This document shows positions 46,021 through 58,130 of a stretch of 64,000 nt of DNA, piece after piece (the stretch's first letter is position 1; every line of letters begins with the position of its first letter). Under the pieces are notes generated by a model that had not been told where the DNA came from, made no database searches, and was given only the letters and a program-made list of their open reading frames with translations. The position numbers were made by a program, and so were the translations under genes. This DNA is from Kappaphycus alvarezii (Eukaryota; Rhodophyta; Florideophyceae; Gigartinales; Solieriaceae): NCBI GenBank assembly GCA_002205965.3, contig NADL03000780.1, positions 24,932 to 88,931 of the forward strand, read 5' to 3'.

Positions 46021-47360
46021 TAGAATGGAGGCAATTTTGAGCTTAGTCAATGCATCGGCGGAGTTGAGTTCGAAGCAAATAAAGTTGATGTTTTGAAGCT
46101 GTTTCGATTTTGTTAGAACCCCTAACATTGGAAATATCTATCATAAGTCGCTTCTCAGTAGGCTTAGTACCCCTTGTAACAAAGTCAAAACGAAGTGCTT
46201 TGTCGCTGAACATGAAAATCGGTACAAAGTGTGATAGCATTTATCGTAAGTCATGTTTCAAGGCGTAATGGATATCTAAAGCGTCGGCTAATGCCATAAA
46301 TTCACTGCCAAGTACACCTTTTGTCACATGTTTAGACTTATGCGACGACAAATAGAGAGGTTGACATTTGTCGGTGTCTCAAACAAGAGTATAATGTAAC
46401 CAAACTGTGAGGATCCGTCAATATGTGTCGCAACAATACATCCGAATAAAATAGTAGGTGAAGTTAAGTAGGATCAAGTTTTGGGAACTTGAGTTGCATG
46501 GATTTGTAATTCTTGACGGCATTTAAAGCAAGATAGTTTATTCTGATATGGTTTGCGGATATTCCTGAACAAGCATTCAGTAAATTGAGCTGCTTGAGCA
46601 ACTCTAGGTGAATTGCAAGGTCTATTGTACGATAATATAGCAAGTTTACCATTCTGTAATTTGTATCAAGTAAAAGATACATCAAAGGGGAGTACCTTGA
46701 ATCTCTATATGTTTCGTATTGATACAATTCGACACTGAAGGGCCTTTTCTCGATCTGCGCTCCGGATCATTGTATGCTGCATATTTTCTTCGTTTACATT
46801 TGAAGCGATTCTCTGTTTTCCTTAGGACGTTTTCAAAGTGTTCATTTCCGGCTTGTAGTAAACCATCTAAATATATCACGCAAAGGCCAGAAAGCCTCTT
46901 GACAATCATTTTGAAGAAGAATGATCCGTCGTTAGTTCTGGATTTAATTCAAATATCAGATCGAAGGTTCTCGTAGATTGTTCTTCTTCAGTAATCAAAG
47001 ATATCAGAAAGTCCACGAAGTGGCTTCATAAGCGTTAGCTTTGCATCAGGACCAAGCTAGAACGCCTTGGTAGGCTTCATATAAATGAATCTTAGGAGCT
47101 TCCTGCAAATTTGGAGATATGCCTATGTAACACCCGTTGAGAAAATTTGAAAGCCGAAAATTGGATCAAGTCCAACCAGTATGCTAATTCAATTTTGGCG
47201 AGAAAATCTGTAATCGTGACCGAGAAGTTCTTTAATTTTATCCCTATGCCCTTGGGCAACGAATTTAGCTTTCGATGCTTAGCTACTAGCGCCGGAGTCC
47301 TTGATAAAAAGTACAAATCTTCCACCTCGAACGTTGGCGTTGTCTGGAACTTCATCAATT
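46020..47360 (-). pseudogene. Copia of a second type: RT and RNase H
   Basis: Minus strand, downward: KLTLMKPLRGLSDIFDY (about 47,070-47,010), LSGLCVIYLDGLLQAGNEHF (YLDG for YVDD), YKSMQLKFPKLD, then LSSHKSKHVTKGVLGSEFMA, LADALDIHYALKHDLR and KRLMIDISNVRGS. The VLGSE..A.ADA motif and TEKRLMID are typical of a Copia group best known from fungi and oomycetes, distinct from the 16-24 kb elements. Stops and shifts throughout. Confidence 0.75.
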
Positions 47361-47645
47361 CATTTACACATTACTGTTTTGCTTAATGCCGTCTGAGTAG
47401 AGACTCTGTACTGACCCTGGAGGGGCCATAGGCCACCAGACGGTGCACTTAGACAGCGAAACGTGCAATACTCAGACTTCAGCATCAATGGAGGAAGTAC
47501 TTCGATGGCTTTGACGAGCTGGTCGTGGCGACCGATCTTGTACTCTCAATCGTGGTACCACAGTTGAAGGAACCAACAATTGCCAAATCTCTATTCTCTC
47601 ATTCCTTTAAACTAAAGTGTTGTTGTATTTTGAGGATAATAGGGG

Positions 47646-47712
47646 GGAGAAAGGTTTGGGTGGTTTACTCTTGGAAGATATATCTGAACTATCCCATGGT
47701 TTTCCAAAAGCC
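47646..47712 (+). repeat. Type D repeat, about 65 bp
   Basis: GAAAGGTTTGGGTGGTTTAC followed by ATCCCATGGTTTTCC, matching the reverse complement of 23,777-23,840 almost throughout. I see no flanking duplication here. Confidence 0.65.
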
Positions 47713-47870
47713 GAAATCGATTCAAAAAGGGTATAGAGACACAGTAATGCACAGTAGAAGTTCTTTGTGTCTCATAAATATATTGTTTCCCTCATTTTGT
47801 CCATATAAGAGTACCGTACGTATTCATTAGAGCAGGAATCTGACAAGTCATAGTGGGTGGACCGCCGGTA

Positions 47871-48121
47871 TGAACGGTAAGTTGCAACCCAAAGCTCCTT
47901 GCAACCAACAATTGCGTCATTCTGGGTGACATTACCGATGAGGAAACACTTGTTCTAGGAAAAACTTGTCCATTTCCCTTCTAGAAAACACACAACAGTA
48001 CTTGAAGGTATAATATTCCTCACAGTAAAGATGAGAGTCATTGGAATTTCAGATACTTCTGAATTCACAACCTTCGCGCCACAACTGCGCACAGTGATCT
48101 CTGCGATACTGCGTTTCAACA
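47871..48121 (+). repeat. 5' LTR of Gypsy element
   Basis: Starts TGAACGGTAAG, ends TTTCAACA. TATA-like GGTATAATATTCC at about 48,008. Aligned with 53,886-54,130; ends differ somewhat and no clear target duplication is seen. Confidence 0.75.
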
Positions 48122-48140
48122 GTATTCTGGTCGATCAACA

Positions 48141-48494
48141 CTATGCCGTCTGAATCGCCACCTTCGTTTGAAAATGAAAATGAACACCACATTGTAGTGC
48201 AATGCGCGTTGCGCAGTTCTTCTCGTATAGGAACGGAACACCGTCAGACAATGACAAATACAACACACACACACGAAAACTCACAGGGTGGTCGGTGTCC
48301 TTCTTTCTCTTTAAGCACCCTGCGATGCAGTAGAACAGCTCGCCGACGGCGAGGAGAACTGAGGTTGGAAGAGCGAGGGTAATTCCTTGGGCGGCTGGAC
48401 GGTATACTTGTCCTCCGGGTTGTAAGGCCGGACCGTGGTCCGCGGAATGCTGGAAACTTGGTATGAGTCGATTTAAAAGAAAAAGAGACAGCAA
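48141..48494 (-). CDS. Unrecognised ORF with hydrophobic segment
   Basis: 118-codon frame, with LALPTSVLLAVGELFYCIAG near the middle as a possible membrane helix followed by KRKKDT. A good splice donor (CCT|GTGAGT, about 48,286) lies in it, so the real coding part may be 48,286-48,440 plus other exons. No family recognised. It lies in the Gypsy leader region. Confidence 0.2.
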   Translation of the reverse strand: MLSLFLLNRLIPSFQHSADHGPALQPGGQVYRPAAQGITLALPTSVLLAVGELFYCIAGCLKRKKDTDHPVSFRVCVLYLSLSDGVPFLYEKNCATRIALQCGVHFHFQTKVAIQTA

Positions 48495-49154
48495 GAGTGT
48501 AATACAGGACGAAGAAGATGTAGTATTGGATCAGCTATGCTGATTATCTCCTTTGGAGATTAGTATGTTGTCACCAACGACAACCTTAAAGTTCCTATTT
48601 GTATATAGATGCCGGAGTCCGGGGCCCAAAGCGTGAGTAAACATCACAAACAAACAATAAGAGGGGTATTATAATGCTGGGTAGAGAGAGGGGAATAGAA
48701 AGGGAGACCAGAGCGGATAAACGTGGCTATAGCCAAAGTTGCGTTGGCAAGGTTTCTGCAAAGGCGGAAGTTGGGAGTCAAGTTCAGAGCCAACACCTGG
48801 TAGCTGTTTAATCTGGGGCCCTAGTTGCCAGGTAGGTATAAATACTAGTTAACTAGGTTAGAGTTATCTAGGGCGGCGGGGTGAGTGAGGTTAGGGTCAG
48901 CCAAGTTAGAGATAAGTAAAGTCTACACTTGGCCCAATAGGTGCCTTTCACTTGCGAATATATCAGGTCCCATTTGGAGGCCGAGTGGTCCAGATTGCAA
49001 GCCCTCAAGCCCCATCGGGTGAGGATACAGTACCAAAAATAATAGTAGGCGACAAAAGAAAATTGCCCTTACTGTACAGTACAGTGCCTGCTGGTTAGCA
49101 GTGAATCAGATCAAAAAAAGATCACAAAATTAGCTCTGCCGATGGCAGTACAGT

Positions 49155-49907
49155 ATGTGTGCCAATTGCACTACACACATCTCCCAACCGCCGTCTCCTG
49201 TCGCTTTCTTGGGAGACCACCCGCATTTGCTTTCTACAGCATCGAGGGCGATTCGATTATTTCTGCGTCATTTTAATCAATATGTCAAACAAATGACAAC
49301 CCGGGCCCTCCAGCTTACGGTACCGGATGCCATGACTAAGGAACATGTGCGTCCCGTTAATCTGGCGTACTGTGTCGACAGTGAGTGGCTACAATCTTCG
49401 ATTGATGGGGATTAAATCTCTGGCCTTAATTTACTAGAGAAATTGACCGACAAAAAACTTCGCGCATATTTTGAACCGGAGACAGAAGAAGACAAAGACA
49501 TGGTGACCATTGCAGCAATTCAGATAATCATCAGACGTGAAGTATGAATTAACATGACAGACACATCCTGACATTCACGCATAAAGCACTTGTTCAAGAC
49601 TTATGCCTCTGCATTATGCCGAAATAGGCTCACATGGGTAATGAAAGAACACCCGAAACTGCTTGCAGGCCACGTGATTTATGAGATCAAGCCAAGAAAT
49701 ATGCAGAAAATGCTGCGAACAGATCTAAAGTTGGCTCATGTCTCGCTCAACAGCGACTTCAAAGGTTTCCAGAAACATGCCATGAATGTTGCCGAAGCTT
49801 TTCAGATCATTAGAAATGAGACACCGCCCAAATCGAGAACACAGGAAACGCATATCTCGTCAATACTATCACAAAATCTGCTGCCAGCGAATCCCGTAGA
49901 TAAGTAG
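49155..49907 (+). pseudogene. Gypsy gag remnant
   Basis: Two adjacent frames (49,155-49,415 and 49,590-49,907) with polar, Lys-rich sequence (VIYEIKPRNMQKMLRTDLKL) between LTR and protease. Assigned by position; no zinc knuckle seen. Confidence 0.45.
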
Positions 49908-50179
49908 GACTCTGATTGTGTCGCCTCCACGATACCTGTCTCAGGGAAGAGCACATCCCGGAGATCGCCTCTCTTCTGCCCTCACACGCCTTGAAAGAAA
50001 GCAGAAGAAAGATATTGGATTGACGACTACCCGTCAGCCATTTATCAAGGAAACGAAGCTCGCAAAGCCATTACTGCTTCTGAGAAAGCCGCATATAAAC
50101 CGTCGCGCTCTCACACTCTCAGAAGAACAGACAGAATCAAGTCAGCTCCGGAACAGTAGGAAGTTCGCATCCATCGCAC

Positions 50180-51770
50180 GATGCCGGATTCTTCGTTACC
50201 AAGTCTAATGGAACGGCCTCTCTGGACTCGAGTGGACGTTTTGAACACGGGAGCGATGGAAAAATCGTCTCACCATGGCTTGCCGAAGCATCAGCTGCCA
50301 AAGGAATTAGAGAAATGGTGGCCATTGAAAAAGTAACGCTGTCCGTTGCTTTGAAAAAGAAGAAACGATACTGACAAAAGATCACATTCTCAAGGATGTG
50401 GACTTCACCACAAATCATATTTCAACTCGCCTCTGGTAATCTTGCATTGATGAACGTATCATTCCTTGTGGCAGACGAAGACCTTGCCTGCGAAGAACTT
50501 CTCATCGGCAGGCCCTATTTTAAACACCTTCGAGTACACGCCAACACACTGTTGGATGAAAAAAGATCCGCTCTTAACGGTTCCGACTGTTCAGACGTTG
50601 GAAATCTAATATTCGTCGCCGCTAACGGGCATGAAAGCCGTCTGATGATCGATTGACTTCATGATTCCCTCAGAACATTGGAACAAGACGCCTTAGCAGT
50701 TGACCGTCCTAGGGTGAATTACCACACGGCCCGCCAAAATTCTGATCCATTTCCTGACCCTGCATTCTTGTATTTAGTCGATGAAGGTCAACACGAGGAC
50801 ATTAGATCAGCATCCAATGCTATTGTAACAGCAGCAGTCCAAAATAAACTGGGAGTGGAACACGCCAAAGAACTCCAAAACATTGTGGACGCTCTCATCG
50901 ACATCTTCCGCACATCTCTGTCTTCAAGACAGCCTGCACAAGTACAGTCTCTGAAAATCACGGCTAGGCCAGATGCCACTCCTGTGCGTGTGCGCCTACG
51001 CAAATAATCTCAGAACCGAAGAAAGTTTCTACAACGTTTTGTCTCTGAGCTAGTGAGAACTGATATGGCTTATCCTAATCCATCAACCTTGTGGGCTTCA
51101 GTGCTACTCCATGTCCCAGAGCCAGAGCCAGCTATTTTTCGATTCAAAGTTGATCTGCGGCCTATCAATAGCTACACTGTGAAGCATCAATACCCCATAC
51201 CGAACATAGAACAAGTTTTTTTGAAGGTAACGGGTTCGTAGGTCTTTGCTACAATTGACTTGTCTCACGTATACTGGCAGTTTCCTTTGGATAAGGATTC
51301 ACAGGAGTTGCAGTCGTTCATCACTCCGGATGGCGTTTTCTCACCCACCGAGTTTTACATGGTACCACAAATGCAACCACACATTTAAAGTCGGTCTTGA
51401 CTGACGTTCTACCGAAATAACTCCTCATATAACGCCTTTATTAGCTCGATGACATGCTTTTACATAACCTAACAGTCAAGGGCCTGCTAAACGTAATTTG
51501 CTTCCTTTTTCACACATGTGTACAGTTTTCTATCCGGTTGGACCCAAAAAATGTGTTCTGTTCGCTACTTCCATCCGTTGGTTAGGTCTGGTTATGTCCA
51601 ATTGTGGCGTCCGCTACGATCCACAGCAAGTGAGCTGGCTGCTTAGCATAGAACCTACCACTTCTGGTTCCCACCTGGAGCAGTTCATTTGTGCCCGTCA
51701 ATTGGTAGAGACAGGGATCGCCGACTTCTCTAATTTCATATTTCTTTTAACGTTTTTCACATAACGCGTT
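50180..51770 (+). pseudogene. Gypsy protease and reverse transcriptase
   Basis: Aspartyl-protease tail at 50,396-50,656 (VADEDLACEELLIGRPYFKH). RT: FKVDLRPINSYTVKHQYPIP (about 51,140-51,200), FATIDLSHVYWQFPLD (51,243-51,290), a degraded FxPTEF region, and LDDMLLHN near 51,450 (catalytic DD kept). Then IRWLGLVMSNCGVRYDPQQV (51,570-51,630), the thumb region. Confidence 0.85.
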
Positions 51771-51899
51771 TATGCGCAAGCATGGAGGAGATCTAAGCGA
51801 GCTGTTGCGTCTGTTGATCTGAAGAGCTTGGTATCGGGTCACAACGATCTGTTGGCTTTCAGTCGCAGCAAGAAGGCCTCAGCCGAACTCGTGAGCCTC

Positions 51900-53010
51900 G
51901 CACATCGCAATGAAGAGCAGCTGTTTTGCATTCATACTGATGCTTCTGACATCTTCTGATCGAGGATTGTCACTCAAGTCCAGTACGATGACTTATCCAA
52001 GCCTCACGCGAAGGGGCGCCACAGCCCTCTTGCTTTCTGTTCAGGGAGATTAAACGTCACGAAGTTTGGTTGGTTTACACTTGAGAAAGAAATGTTTGCC
52101 ATCATGGGTAATGCAGAAAGCATGTACTAGCTCGCAGCGACAGGAGCACCGAACATAACAACCTTATCTTTCTCTCCGATCCACTCTTCTTTGTTCCTGA
52201 TCTTAGCCAGTCGTCGAAACGAAAGGTACTTCATCGGTCTGTATGTCTAAGCGCGTACTCATGCACCTGATTTTAGATCACCAGACTAGAAAATATTTGG
52301 CCAGACATGTTCACGAGATGGTCAGAGCCCAACGTCGTACTTCGCCTGGTGCAGGTGCTTTTTTTGGCTTCTGCATTATCCGAAATCTAAGCCCAGCCAT
52401 CATTGGAAGGATTCCAGGAAGCTCAGAAGTACAGCCTCACGTATCAAGCGGATGGATCTCGGCTCGTAGAAGGGATATGGGTAGTTTCAAATGGTGCCAT
52501 TTGGATTACAGACAGCGCAAGCGAAATCCAACTTCGTCGCTGAATCATTACCCACACAAGTCCTGGGGGTCATCGTGGTCGCCAGGTAACGCTGGAAACG
52601 TTGAGCAAGAGATATTACAGGAGAACGCTGCCTGCGGACATACAAACATTTGTGAAGGCATTTATCCACTGCGTTTTTACGTTGAGCGATGAGTAGATGC
52701 CGCGCCCTTTCTGACCCGCCGTTCATGGTAATCATCCTAACGACCTGTTACAGTTCGACTATCTCGAAATTGGTTCCAGTTGCATAGGAAAGAAAGATAT
52801 TCTCATGCTGCTTGACAAACACTTCGACTACAAGTGGTTCTTTTCCACGCCAGACACTGCTGCCGACAACGCCGCGCTCGCCATAATCGACTGGTACGAA
52901 GCTTTCAGCATTACCAGGGTTTAATTACCGACGGGCTAATCAACTTCAAGAACAATACAGTGTGAAGAGTCACCAAAGGTTTACGCGTCCCTCACTACTT
53001 CACCTTGACT
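51900..53010 (+). pseudogene. Gypsy RNase H and integrase
   Basis: RNase H: FCIHTDASDIF and AFCSGRLNVTKFGWFTLEKE (about 51,930-52,090). Integrase zinc part: HTSPGGHRGRQVTLETLSKR and IHCV (52,550-52,670). Core: DLLQFDYLEIG, ILMLLDKHFDYKWFF (52,740-52,845). Shifts and stops present. Confidence 0.8.
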
Positions 53011-53299
53011 GTACACCGTGAAGTAATGGTGCAGTCGAACGTCTTGGTAAGGACGTTTTGCGGATATTCTGCGCTCTGGTTTCCGAACTTCAAATGGATT
53101 TTGAGGAAGGGCCTGACCTCCTTCCGATCATTCAGAATGCTTTGAACAACAGTTCTACTCCATTACATAGAACATATCGCGCCATTCACTGCTTTTCTTG
53201 GCATGGAACTTACTCCACCGACTGCTACCTTTTCACGCTCTGTTACTCTCACACTTGTCGGCATCACCTCTGTCCAACTGGAACGCTGCATCAATGTGA

Positions 53300-53944
53300 A
53301 TAGGTGAATTCTTTGATTGTGGACTTGTACTCTGTCGTGTACAACGTGTTACAGCATCATCGAGAACAATCTAGAAACCGTGCTCCAAAGGGCACACTGC
53401 CAAATTTCTCCACGGGGGATTTTGTTTTAGTAGCACAGAAACACTTTATGGCTGGAGAAAGTTGGCTTTACGTTTGCGTGGCCCGCGTCGTATTGTCCAA
53501 TCGATATCTGATTATATCTTTCAGGTTGAATATATGCGAAATGGAACCTTTGAAAACGTGCATGGAACCGGCTTGAAGTTCTACCATGACGCCTCTTTGG
53601 GCCAAGCCGCTATCATGACCCATGGTCCTTCTTCCGAAAATGGTGTACCGGTAACCAGATAGCTCGAACTAGTGCAGGAAAATGGTAACCTTTTTGTCAA
53701 CGTGCGTTGGAAAGGATTAGGAAAATCTGAAGACACTCTCGAACCACTTGCATGTATCTACGATGATGTTCTTCATCTGGTTACAAGGTTGTTACACTGT
53801 AAGAACATGACATCAGAAATGGCTACCAAAGCGAAAAAGAGCTTTATATTTGAAGAAGTGGAGTACAATGGGTCGCACATATACATGAAGGGTACGTTGC
53901 TACCCAAAGCTCCCCGCAACCCACGATTTCGTCACCCTGGGTGA
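53300..53944 (+). pseudogene. Gypsy integrase tail and chromodomain
   Basis: Tail LALRLRGPRRIVQSISDYIF; then NLFVNVRWKGLGKSEDTLEP and IYDDVLHLV (53,690-53,800). V-x-W-K-G-L ... EDTLEPL ... IY.DV..LV is the diagnostic chromodomain end of chromoviruses, which bind histone marks to direct integration. Confidence 0.85.
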
Positions 53945-54130
53945 CAATTACCGATCAAGAAAAACTTTTTTCTAGGAAATTCTTGTTCCTTTTCCTTCTA
54001 AGAAACACCCAACAGTACTTAAAGGTATAATATTCCTCTAAATAAAGATGAGAGTCATCGGACGTTCATACACTTCTGGATTCCAAACCTTCGGTCCCGA
54101 CCTGCGCACACGATTGAATATTCGTCAGCA
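53886..54130 (+). repeat. 3' LTR of Gypsy element
   Basis: Starts TGAAGGGTACG inside the end of the last pol frame, as is common; TATA-like GGTATAATATTCC at about 54,024. Confidence 0.75.
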
Positions 54131-54229
54131 TAACTGCTTGGAACAGAAATATGTTTGTGAGCGCCTGAGTTGCTCGTGAATTCTCAGCAAGACAAGAGTT
54201 AACTCTAAAACTTCATTGATATGTGTATA

Positions 54230-54700
54230 TCCTAAATAGTTAATTTGAAATAAATGAAAAATAAATCGATTGAATAGGACTGGGAACAATATTGAAAACA
54301 AAACCAACGTTAATTGAGAGATGGGGATAATTCGATGGCCCGAGGATTTCTAAATTTTTCTAACAGCCCAAGGCTATTTATACTGCACATCATAGTGATT
54401 TTCTGATTCCAATAGTAGAAGAATTCTTGCAGAAGAAATTCATGCTCAATAATAATTAAAGAAACTTTACCCAAGTGAGCATTAATCCGAATAATAATTT
54501 ACTGGCAACATAATTCTTATAATTATAACTTTGGAATTTAAAAACCAACTGACAGAAATCAAAAATGATTCAAGTGTTTTACGGTACAAACGATGGGCCA
54601 GAGTGAAATAAAAATCGTTTCACAATTTTTCATCACTTATTGGACATGGAAAACCAATGAAATAGTTTTTCAATACTTGCAAAGTTGTTTTCCAGTGTTA
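54230..54700 (+). repeat. AT-rich repeat, copy a
   Basis: Aligns with 56,990-57,275 plus 57,866-58,130 (GGCCCGAGG, TCTAAATTTTTCTAACA, CAATAATAATTAAAGAA, CACAATTTTCATC). About 470 bp; copy b is split by a 590-bp insertion. The two copies flank the minus-strand retroelement at 54.8-56.7 kb as direct repeats, so they could be its LTRs. Confidence 0.6.
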
Positions 54701-54846
54701 CACCTCTTCCTCTTTGAAAGTATGAATAGTATATATTATTATCCTCTCGACTAAAACGAATCTCGAGGTAAAGTATTACTCATAGCAATAGGTATATATT
54801 CGTCAAAAAGAAGAATCTTAAGTGTGTGAGATACAGAACTGTACTT

Positions 54847-56690
54847 TTATGTTAACGGGTCGGATGGATTAATTGAGCCATGTCTCCAACACATTTTCTT
54901 GATTTTGTTTGATTCATAATTGTATATTACTGACTGGACATCAGCTCTTATATAGTCGTATTCAGGTACACGACATATGAAAAGAGAGCTGAATAAATCT
55001 GTCGAGTCCACAGAAATATGTAGAAGAACATTGACATTGAGCATCTTACTATATAATTCTGTGATAAGTTTTCCTTGTTCAATAGCTTCATCAGCATCCA
55101 ATTTTTCATAAGATGCAATTGATTAAAAGAAACTCTGCGATAAATGCTAATGCCTATAAATAGTGTAAAATATAGACTTTTAATTTAAAGATCAAATTAA
55201 GAGTCCAGCAATACATCCCAGTTGCTTATTTTTCAAGCATTGATATTTCCTGTATCAGAAAATCAACAACTGATAAATTAAAATTCCAGAAATTTTCGGG
55301 CGTCGATATGTACTGTTACAGTCAAAGATTTTTGAGTTTCGTAACATCGAAGATTGAATAGGTGAATCAAGAACCAATGGATCGGACCTTTTTTATGCAG
55401 GCAACGGGCTGTAGAAGCAGATATAGGAGAAGCAACCATACGCAAATAAACAAGCGAACCATTCAGAGAATTAAAAGATAACTTTTCAAAAGAATTCATT
55501 TCGTCATCTGGTTGTTTCCGGCAATTTTTTGATATAATATGAGGTTCAAGTTGACATAAGTTTTCATCAGCTGGTACATTAATTTTGTAATCACCAAGCT
55601 GTGCAATTTTAACAAAATTAAAATTGAAAGACCTAGGCATGTGCACTATTGTTCTAAACTTATATATGCTTCCAAGGTCTTGAATAAAACTTTTCTTGAA
55701 TTTATCCGGTCCTGCAGTAAGTATTCTATCGACCAACATAACAACAAGTAGTATCAATGACCATTTTGAACACATAAAAAATAATTGAGGAACAGAAAAC
55801 ACTGCTTACGAGCCATGATCAAAAAACACATTATCCAAATATATTTGCCATTTTTCACTCGAGTTGACGGAGCCAGACAATGCATACAGTAATAAAACGT
55901 TAAAAGATTTTCTATACATTTTCGAGGGGACCTCACGTAAACATCGTGAAGCGCTGATCCAGCTTGTGAAAAAGCTAATTTGACCTGTATATTTGATAAA
56001 TTCCATTTAAAAACTTCAGAAATAGATAAAAGTATACTTATTGCCTTAGGGGAAAAAGATCATGAATCTTTATTAGCATTTTTCCCTTGTCCTCATTTGC
56101 ACAGGGAGAAATCTTTGCCTTGCAATAATAATCTCCATCATCTATAGTTTTGATCTTGTATAACGCTTGGTTGGATATTATATTTGAGTGCGGGGGAATT
56201 TTCGGAACTTTAATTTTCGAAGAAGTGCTTAAACCGTTGCTTACATTTCCACGGTGCTCATTTAATTTTAAACGTGAGTATAGGTCTCTTCATTTACTGT
56301 GTTTCGATTCAATAGATTTTTTTGTGGCAGCGAGAACCAATAGGACAGAGTAATATCCCCTTTCCTCTAAATACATTTTTAAATATCAATGTCAAATGTC
56401 TGAGATCTCATTATATTATAAGGGTCCAAACTGCGTGTTAAAAAAGAGTTTCAAAAGAATTAATACAATTTTTCATTTTCAAGGAGGTCAAATATATCAA
56501 CAGAATAATATCTGGTAACTTAAACCCTGGCTTGAAAAAATCCAATCTTTCGAGTAAGAAGTGATTCACACACACCAATTCATTATAACGGCAAGATAGA
56601 GAACTTATAGATACTTCATGAGGAGGAAATGGGTTTTTTGGACACCGCAAAATTTGCATGAGTCAACCATGATTGATAAATATATTTATA
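54847..56690 (-). pseudogene. Third retroelement type: integrase to RNase H
   Basis: Downward on the minus strand: PHEVSISSLSCRYNELVCVN and HFLLERL (integrase-like, about 56,620-56,540), degraded RT, then 55,802-55,278 with EKLSFNSLNGSLVYLRMVAS and PISASTARCLHKK (RT to RNase H connection). Last, 55,101-54,847 has NVLLHISVDSTDLFSSLFI, IRADVQSVIYNYE and SINPSDPLT (RNase H: VDSxDLF ... NPADPLTK). This is the pattern of a Copia-related group with VDSKDLF-type RNase H. The hydrophobic start of the 174-codon frame is not a signal peptide in this light. Confidence 0.6.
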
Positions 56691-56989
56691 CTTTTCAGAT
56701 TGAAGTTTTGTATGTGGAATTTGCTTAATGGTATCAAGAGCTCGTCCATGTATAATTTTGATTGTAAAACAAAGCCTTGTACAGCTTTCGAAATCTAAAT
56801 AGAATTAAGTACTGGTAATAAATCATGGACACATTTCCATTTGTGTACAGCATTAAATTAACTTTCTAGAGGTCATTTATCATCTCTCCAAGGAGACGTT
56901 CTCAGATGCCACGAAAACTTTGGCCTTAAAGGAAGTTCGGGGCGATTTCTGCGCATAACTGTAAAAATTAAAAGATATGCATAGATCCC

Positions 56990-58130
56990 AAATACATAAT
57001 TCCAAATATATAAATAATAAAATGCCTGAATAGGACTGAGAATAATATTGAGAAGAAAACCAATATTTACTGATCAACGAGAATAGTCGTTGGCCCGAGG
57101 CTTTCTAAATTTTTCTAACAACCTAAGGTTGTTTACACCGCAGATCGTAGTGGAAAAGCTACAAAAATGATTCCAACAGTATAAGAATCGCTTAGACGAA
57201 ATTTATGCCCAATAATAATTAAAGAACATTTTTGTAAGCGAGAAATCTCCTTAAAATAATGATTATATGAAGTATTAGTGTTTAAAGGGGGTTGTAGGGG
57301 GTTTATTAGGGTAAATATTGAAAAGGTACGAAAAATGACAGGTAGCGTACCAAATTAGGCATGTTACAGTGTGCGGTAAACGTAGGAAAAATACCCAAAT
57401 CGCACATTCTGTATTGCGGGATGCAACTTCCCAAATATGAGTTTTTTCGAGTATGATCTGCGAAAAAATGTCAAACGTCCTCAAAATGAGAGCCAATCAG
57501 AAAACCCAACGACAGCATCATCATCAGCAAAGCCTAATTTTCATTGGTAACCAAATTTTCAAAAATTAGCGAAATTTAATTTTTTCCGACCAGTGCGCAC
57601 CGAGGGCACGAGTGCACTGTGCTGTAATTGCCTTCTAAACTATTTTTAATAAGTTTCACTCGTCGGCTGTAGGACTACCGATTTTTGGCCAATGGGCTGG
57701 TGCCAAGCTTGCATGGCACTGCACCCATTGGCCCCGATCTCAAGGTATGTTTGACTTTACTTTTAAAAATGTAGTTCCCGCTGATATTAACTCCTCGTTG
57801 AAGCGTTTCCCTCGCACAGAAAAGGGAGACCCCGCGAAGCGGGGTCGAGGTTTTTGGGTCTTGGTAATCCAAATAGTAATTTACTGGAGCATAGTTCCAG
57901 TAACTATAACTGTAAAATTTAAAACCCTAATGACAGGCATCAAAACTGCTTCACTTGTCATGCAAGTATGAAAATGGGCCAGTGAAAATAAATAATTTTT
58001 GTGATGATTCACAATAAATAAAAGTTGTTGACCTCTGATAAAAAAAATTATTCCACAATTTTCATCGCTTTTATTGGTCAAGGAAATTCAATTAAGTGGT
58101 TTTCCAATACTTGTAAATTTATTTTTCCAA
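56990..58130 (+). repeat. AT-rich repeat, copy b (interrupted)
   Basis: Matches 54,230-54,700. Interrupted at 57,276-57,865. With copy a it brackets the 54.8-56.7 kb retroelement. Confidence 0.6.
57276..57865. mobile_element. 590-bp insertion with two strong hairpins
   Basis: Absent from copy a of the surrounding repeat. Contains GGCCAATGGG/CCCATTGGCC (57,687-57,696 and 57,724-57,733) with an inner TGCCA/TGGCA stem, and GACCCCGC-GAA-GCGGGGTC (57,828-57,846), a perfect 8-bp stem with a 3-base loop. No open frame of note. Class unknown. Confidence 0.5.

Larger units (their letters stand above)
47871..54130 (+). mobile_element. Ty3/Gypsy chromovirus
   Basis: LTRs at 47,871-48,121 and about 53,886-54,130 align (CAACCCAAAGCTCC-like start, GGTATAATATTCCTC, GATGAGAGTCAT). 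Between them, in order on the plus strand: gag, protease, RT, RNase H, integrase and chromodomain. Numerous stops and shifts: inactive. The interval 48,130-49,150 has no Gypsy coding sense and may hold an insertion. Confidence 0.85.

Noticed and set aside
48965..49030. tRNA-Leu-like A box (GGCCGAGTGGTC)
   Set aside because: No B box or cloverleaf can be folded downstream; could be a decayed SINE head but not supportable.
55278..55802. Secreted protein with signal peptide (174 codons, minus)
   Set aside because: The frame contains the RT to RNase H connection (SFNSLNGSLVYL, ASPISASTA) and is flanked by integrase and RNase H pieces on the same strand.
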